Assembly (NCBI GenBank): GCA_003233345.1
Contig: QILK01000101.1
Location: 1 to 36,971, forward strand
Direction: 5' to 3'
Source of the DNA: Gammaproteobacteria bacterium
GTDB taxonomy: Bacteria > Pseudomonadota > Gammaproteobacteria > SZUA-21
Length of the DNA stretch: 36,971 bases
Below, in pieces: positions 34,176 to 36,971 of this stretch (its first letter is position 1; every line of letters begins with the position of its first letter). The notes beneath the pieces are model-generated. The model searched no databases and was not told where the DNA came from. It worked only from the letters and a program-made list of their open reading frames with translations. A program made the translations under genes and the position numbers.

Positions 34176-36056
34176 ATGAAATCTTCTCATTTAGTAATAT
34201 TATCAATATTATTTACATTTTCCTTTAACACAGTACAAGCGGTAGAAAATGTTATCGTCAGGCCAGTCACGGGCGAGTATACCAGTTATAAACTTGACCT
34301 TGATAAGGTAAGTTCATCTGCACCCGCTCTAATTGGCGCTGCCACAAATACAAACCGGCCAGCACCAAGCTGGAAGGGTCTTCGAAAGAAAAATATTCAT
34401 GCCGCTTTTATTTATCCCAGAAACAACCGAATCTATTTGTTTAGCGGTAGACGATATTACCGATTTAATGCACAAACTAATAAAATCGATCGGGGCTACC
34501 CAAAGAGGACCGGCGTTCACGGTTGGCGGGGTTTATGGAAGGGCAGAATTGATGCAGTAATGGTTAGCCCAAACAAAAAGAAAGTCTATTTCTTTAAAGG
34601 TAAAAACTATATTCGATGGGATGTGGATAAAGATCGGAAAGATCCCGGATACCCCAAGCAAATAGGTGTCGGTGGATGGAGCGGATTATGGACAACCGGC
34701 ATCGATGCGGCTGTTACGCACCCTGTTAATAATCGCGTTTATTTTTTTAAAGGTAATCAGTATATTCGTTATAGATTTGGATATGGTGTTGATGCGGGTT
34801 ATCCAAAAGTGGTAGGCGAAGGAGGGTGGAAAGGTCTCTATCCAGATATTACTGCAGCGCTTGCATTAGACAATAACCGTATTGATTTTTTTCACCACAG
34901 AAGCAACGCTGCTCTGGTTGCCAATCATCCAAAAATGCAGCCCGGATATCAGGGAGTCGTTGAAAAAAATGACGCACGTATACACGAATACTATACTGAG
35001 CTATTAAACGGCGCAAAACCCTATAGCACCGTTCGAATTATGATAGGTGCCTGGAATAAAGCTGAAATGGTTCAACCGATTGCAGATGCCATTGATCGCC
35101 TTGTGGATGTAAAAATTATTGCGAATAACTATGGTCCCAGATGGTTGCATGTTAGCAAAGAGGTTGAGGATGCACTTGCCGCAGCAGGCATTAAAAGCAG
35201 AGTATGTAATTGGAGATCGAAAAATATCGACTATTTAGATAGTCTTGGTTATATGAATATAAATCACGCGAAACTATTACTATTTTCAGATGTTGCCGGT
35301 AAAAATGTTTATGGTAAAAAACTCGTTATTAACAGCAGCAGTAATTGGCTCAATGGAGATACATCACGCCCGAACGATTCTTTGACGATCTCGGATACTA
35401 GATTATATCTTTATCATCTAAAGTATTTTCAGGATATCTGGGATGTTGCCTGTGAAGGCAAGCAATTACCTGCTAATACAGTATTTGGGAAAGTACTTGG
35501 GTTTAGTGGCGGATTAAGCGCAGGGTTTTTTCCGGCTTCCGTTCTTCAATCTTCACCACCTGATCCAGTACTACAAGTCATTGACAGCGTATATTGTGGA
35601 GACGGTAAAGGTAAAATAAGAATGGCAGCATCAAAATGGTCCCTCTCAGTTCGTGGGCGTGCAATACGTGATGCGATCGTCAGAAAAAGGGTAGAAGGCT
35701 GTGATGTTAGAGTGATTGCTGAAGGTTACAGAGGCCCTAATACATTGGAAACCAATCGGAGTTTGTATGACACTTTCCAGACCAGCGTGATTGGATGGGC
35801 TAAAACCAGAAATCATTCAAAGTATCTGATTGCAGAAAGTTACCGAAATGGAGTGGCCAAATATATTGTTATAATGGGTGCGTTGAATTTTAGCTCGGGG
35901 CTAAGAAATACTGGAGAATACTTTGGGCCCATGCTCGATAGTACCCTTACCGTAAAAGACAACAAGGCACTTTATCGAAGCTACCTGGCTAACTGGGAGC
36001 GGGTATGGAATACGGCGACTGATTCTAGTAATCCTTTTCCTCAACCACATGAATAA
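34176..36056 (+). CDS. Secreted hemopexin-repeat / phospholipase D-like protein
   Basis: 626 residues with a signal peptide (cleavage after V20-Q-A22). Residues about 66-245 hold four hemopexin-type blades. Each has the pattern IDAAxxxPxxNxVYFFKGxxYIRY..GYPK.. GGWxGLW. Residues about 265-620 form a phospholipase D-like region with two HxK motifs: H364-A-K366 (NINHAKLLLFSD) with SSSN after it, and H547-S-K549 (RNHSKYLIAE) with GALNFSSG after it. The motifs are the paired HKD type, although the Asp after the first HxK is shifted. I infer a secreted phosphodiesterase/phospholipase that uses hemopexin blades for binding a protein, lipid or haem. AAAGGA precedes the ATG by 7 bases. Confidence 0.85.
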   Translation: MKSSHLVILSILFTFSFNTVQAVENVIVRPVTGEYTSYKLDLDKVSSSAPALIGAATNTNRPAPSWKGLRKKNIHAAFIYPRNNRIYLFSGRRYYRFNAQTNKIDRGYPKRTGVHGWRGLWKGRIDAVMVSPNKKKVYFFKGKNYIRWDVDKDRKDPGYPKQIGVGGWSGLWTTGIDAAVTHPVNNRVYFFKGNQYIRYRFGYGVDAGYPKVVGEGGWKGLYPDITAALALDNNRIDFFHHRSNAALVANHPKMQPGYQGVVEKNDARIHEYYTELLNGAKPYSTVRIMIGAWNKAEMVQPIADAIDRLVDVKIIANNYGPRWLHVSKEVEDALAAAGIKSRVCNWRSKNIDYLDSLGYMNINHAKLLLFSDVAGKNVYGKKLVINSSSNWLNGDTSRPNDSLTISDTRLYLYHLKYFQDIWDVACEGKQLPANTVFGKVLGFSGGLSAGFFPASVLQSSPPDPVLQVIDSVYCGDGKGKIRMAASKWSLSVRGRAIRDAIVRKRVEGCDVRVIAEGYRGPNTLETNRSLYDTFQTSVIGWAKTRNHSKYLIAESYRNGVAKYIVIMGALNFSSGLRNTGEYFGPMLDSTLTVKDNKALYRSYLANWERVWNTATDSSNPFPQPHE

Positions 36057-36409
36057 ATATTATTAAGGCACAATAGAGGGCTTAACGAAATTATAAATCA
36101 GGGTAACGCGTAGAACTAATACGCAATACCCTGAAATGACGAAATTAAGGAGCTTTTACATAATCGTGGACACACAGATTCTGGCTTTAGCAATACACCA
36201 TTAGCGGGAAAAAAATTGAAGGACACCCGTAATATGAAGCACTCTGAATTTCGGATCAAAGCTAGACCAAGCAAGAAAAATCAATCACAATACTAATGTC
36301 AATTTTTGTTGAACGGGATTAATTTTCTACTTACAATTAGCATCTGCCCGCAGATAGGTTTTCTCAGATTCTGACACACAACAACCAGTACATTGAGGAG
36401 TATAGAAAA
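36057..36409. other. Intergenic region between the PLD and EthD genes
   Basis: 353 bp. It holds the hairpin at 36099-36133, which is framed by the 9-bp direct repeat ACGAAATTA (36085-36093 and 36139-36147). Nothing else is recognised; no ORF of note. Confidence 0.5.
36099..36133 (+). terminator. Hairpin downstream of the hemopexin-PLD gene
   Basis: CAGGGTA (36099-36105) pairs with TACCCTG (36127-36133), and GCGTA (36108-36112) pairs with TACGC (36120-36124) inside, giving 12 base pairs with a 2x2 internal loop. No T-run follows, so it may be a processing or weak terminator hairpin. Confidence 0.4.
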
Positions 36410-36772
36410 ATGATTAAGTTCGTTATGTGTATAACACGACACTCAAGCATGACTCGTGAAGATTTCAAAGAATATTGGATGAATAAACATGGCCCATTCT
36501 TTATGAGTAACGCTGATGCGATGGGCGCAAAAAGGTATGTGCAGTCACATACGCTAGACACACCTTTAAACGAAGGCTTAAGAAGTTCAAGAGGCATGTT
36601 GCCTGAATATGATGGCGTCGCCGAGGTCTGGTTTGAATCAGAAGAAGCACTGATGGAGGGAATGAGTTCTCCCGAGGGGCAGAAATTGGGCGCTGCGCTA
36701 CTAGAAGATGAAGGGAACTTCATCGACCACTCAAAGTCTTCGGCTTTTATTGTACAAGAGCACGAGTTCTAA
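36410..36772 (+). CDS. EthD-domain protein
   Basis: A 120-residue dimeric alpha-beta barrel type protein of the EthD family. It has IKFVMCITRHSSMTREDFKEYWMNKHGPF at the start, the PEYDGVAEVWFESEEAL segment and a late DHSKSSAFIVQEHEF. A GAGGAG ribosome-binding site lies about 12 bases before the ATG. EthD proteins accompany some degradation operons, and their role is unclear; no catabolic gene is nearby. Confidence 0.85.
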   Translation: MIKFVMCITRHSSMTREDFKEYWMNKHGPFFMSNADAMGAKRYVQSHTLDTPLNEGLRSSRGMLPEYDGVAEVWFESEEALMEGMSSPEGQKLGAALLEDEGNFIDHSKSSAFIVQEHEF

Positions 36773-36774
36773 GT

Positions 36775-36840
36775 GAAGTGGTCTAATAAAAACGGACACT
36801 AAGTTTAGCAATGATATACTAGCTAAAACGAGGGAGGAGG
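36775..36840 (+). other. Possible insertion-sequence end (IS3-like) or promoter of the RNA downstream
   Basis: From about 36775 the sequence reads GAAGTGGTCTAATAAAAACG followed by GACACTAAG, which resembles the left ends of some IS3-family elements. No transposase frame follows. A possible promoter is CGGACA (36793-36798), 16 bases, TATACT (36815-36820), then a purine-rich GAGGGAGGAGG. Both readings are tentative. Confidence 0.25.
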
Positions 36841-36873
36841 TCGAGTGATCGGTTTCTCTGCTCTCCAAAGATA

Positions 36874-36943
36874 CTCAAGCGCGGCTCAATACCGCACTTG
36901 AGCGCCGTAGGAATCTCCAGCCTTTAGGGCTGAGATGATGTCA
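36874..36943 (+). mobile_element. IS200/IS605-type right end with omegaRNA-like hairpins, no tnpB
   Basis: Two hairpins in tandem. The first: CTCAAG (36874-36879) with CTTGAG (36897-36902), enclosing GCGG and CCGC. The second: ATCTC-C-AGCC (36913-36922), loop TTTAG, GGCT-GAGAT (36928-36936), then GATGTCAG. The GGAATCTCC...CTTTAG...GATGTCA layout is that of the right end of IS605-family elements, which also forms the 3' scaffold of the TnpB guide RNA. The expected tnpB should lie directly upstream, but the upstream gene is the EthD-domain gene. It is thus a decayed end, a MITE-like derivative or an orphan guide RNA. Confidence 0.6.
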
Positions 36944-36971
36944 GCGCCTCTGTTGCGACCATTTCAATTTG

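Noticed and set aside
34009-34206. 65-codon minus-strand frame before the hemopexin-PLD gene
   Set aside because: It overlaps the start of that gene, has no good ribosome-binding site and no recognisable domain.
36081-36133. Integron attC-like site (GCTTAAC followed by an imperfect hairpin)
   Set aside because: The matching GTTRRRY core end is missing and the stem lacks the expected L/R box layout.
1-36971. CRISPR array, tRNA or rRNA genes
   Set aside because: No regularly spaced direct repeats and no tRNA or rRNA signatures were seen on either strand; the only regular repeats are the paired REPs, which are inverted.

Overview
The window looks like chromosomal DNA of a free-living gammaproteobacterium with moderate-to-low GC. 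The evidence is the gene order (nrdR-ribD-ribE-ribBA-ribH-nusB-thiL-pgpA; xseB-ispA-dxs), separate parE and parC, a complete EF-P lysylation set (epmB, efp, epmA) and a FimX-type c-di-GMP protein. I cannot name the species. About 32 kb is a core-type backbone. The last 4-5 kb (from about 32.6 kb) looks accessory: repeat proteins, a secreted hemopexin/phospholipase-D-like protein, an EthD-domain protein and insertion-sequence debris.

Layout: 1-6370 (+) is one long operon, the end of nrdR followed by the riboflavin genes, nusB, thiL, pgpA and a small periplasmic protein. 6386-11271 (-) is a convergent operon xseB-ispA-dxs-queD-folE2-lipoprotein, which joins isoprenoid precursor synthesis with the first steps of 7-deazaguanine/queuosine (and folate) synthesis. 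11468-13941 (+) is a rubrerythrin / Fe-S oxidoreductase / DUF3501 redox cluster, followed by a CNP1-like protein and then parE and parC. 19349-24631 (-) holds a TPR lipoprotein, an LplT-like transporter, and an operon of a membrane nucleotidyl cyclase plus a repeat lipoprotein. A DUF1015 gene (+) and a fimX-like gene (-) follow. 29316-32518 holds a GNAT acetyltransferase and the divergent epmB / efp-epmA locus. 32673-36772 (+) holds a DKNYY-repeat protein, the hemopexin-PLD protein and an EthD-like protein.

The most striking non-coding structure is a family of five paired inverted REP elements (about 155-206 bp each) between genes at 16.7, 19.2, 21.7, 26.4 and 26.6 kb. Each typical arm begins with GTAG and folds as a GC-rich hairpin, the signature of REPs mobilised by RAYT (TnpA-REP) transposases. 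The fifth pair is interrupted by a separate long near-perfect palindrome. At the right edge (36.87-36.94 kb) two hairpins match the right end / omegaRNA scaffold of IS200/IS605-type (TnpB) elements, but no tnpB is present upstream.

Several enzymes look degenerate or divergent: the GTP cyclohydrolase II half of RibBA has lost its zinc ligands, ThiL lacks its N-terminal Asp-Asp motif, and the FimX-like protein has degenerate receiver, GGDEF and EAL signatures. I did not find an obviously new defence or mobile system. The best candidates for something undescribed are the orphan omegaRNA-like end, the palindrome nested in a REP pair, and the hemopexin-PLD protein with its accessory neighbours.
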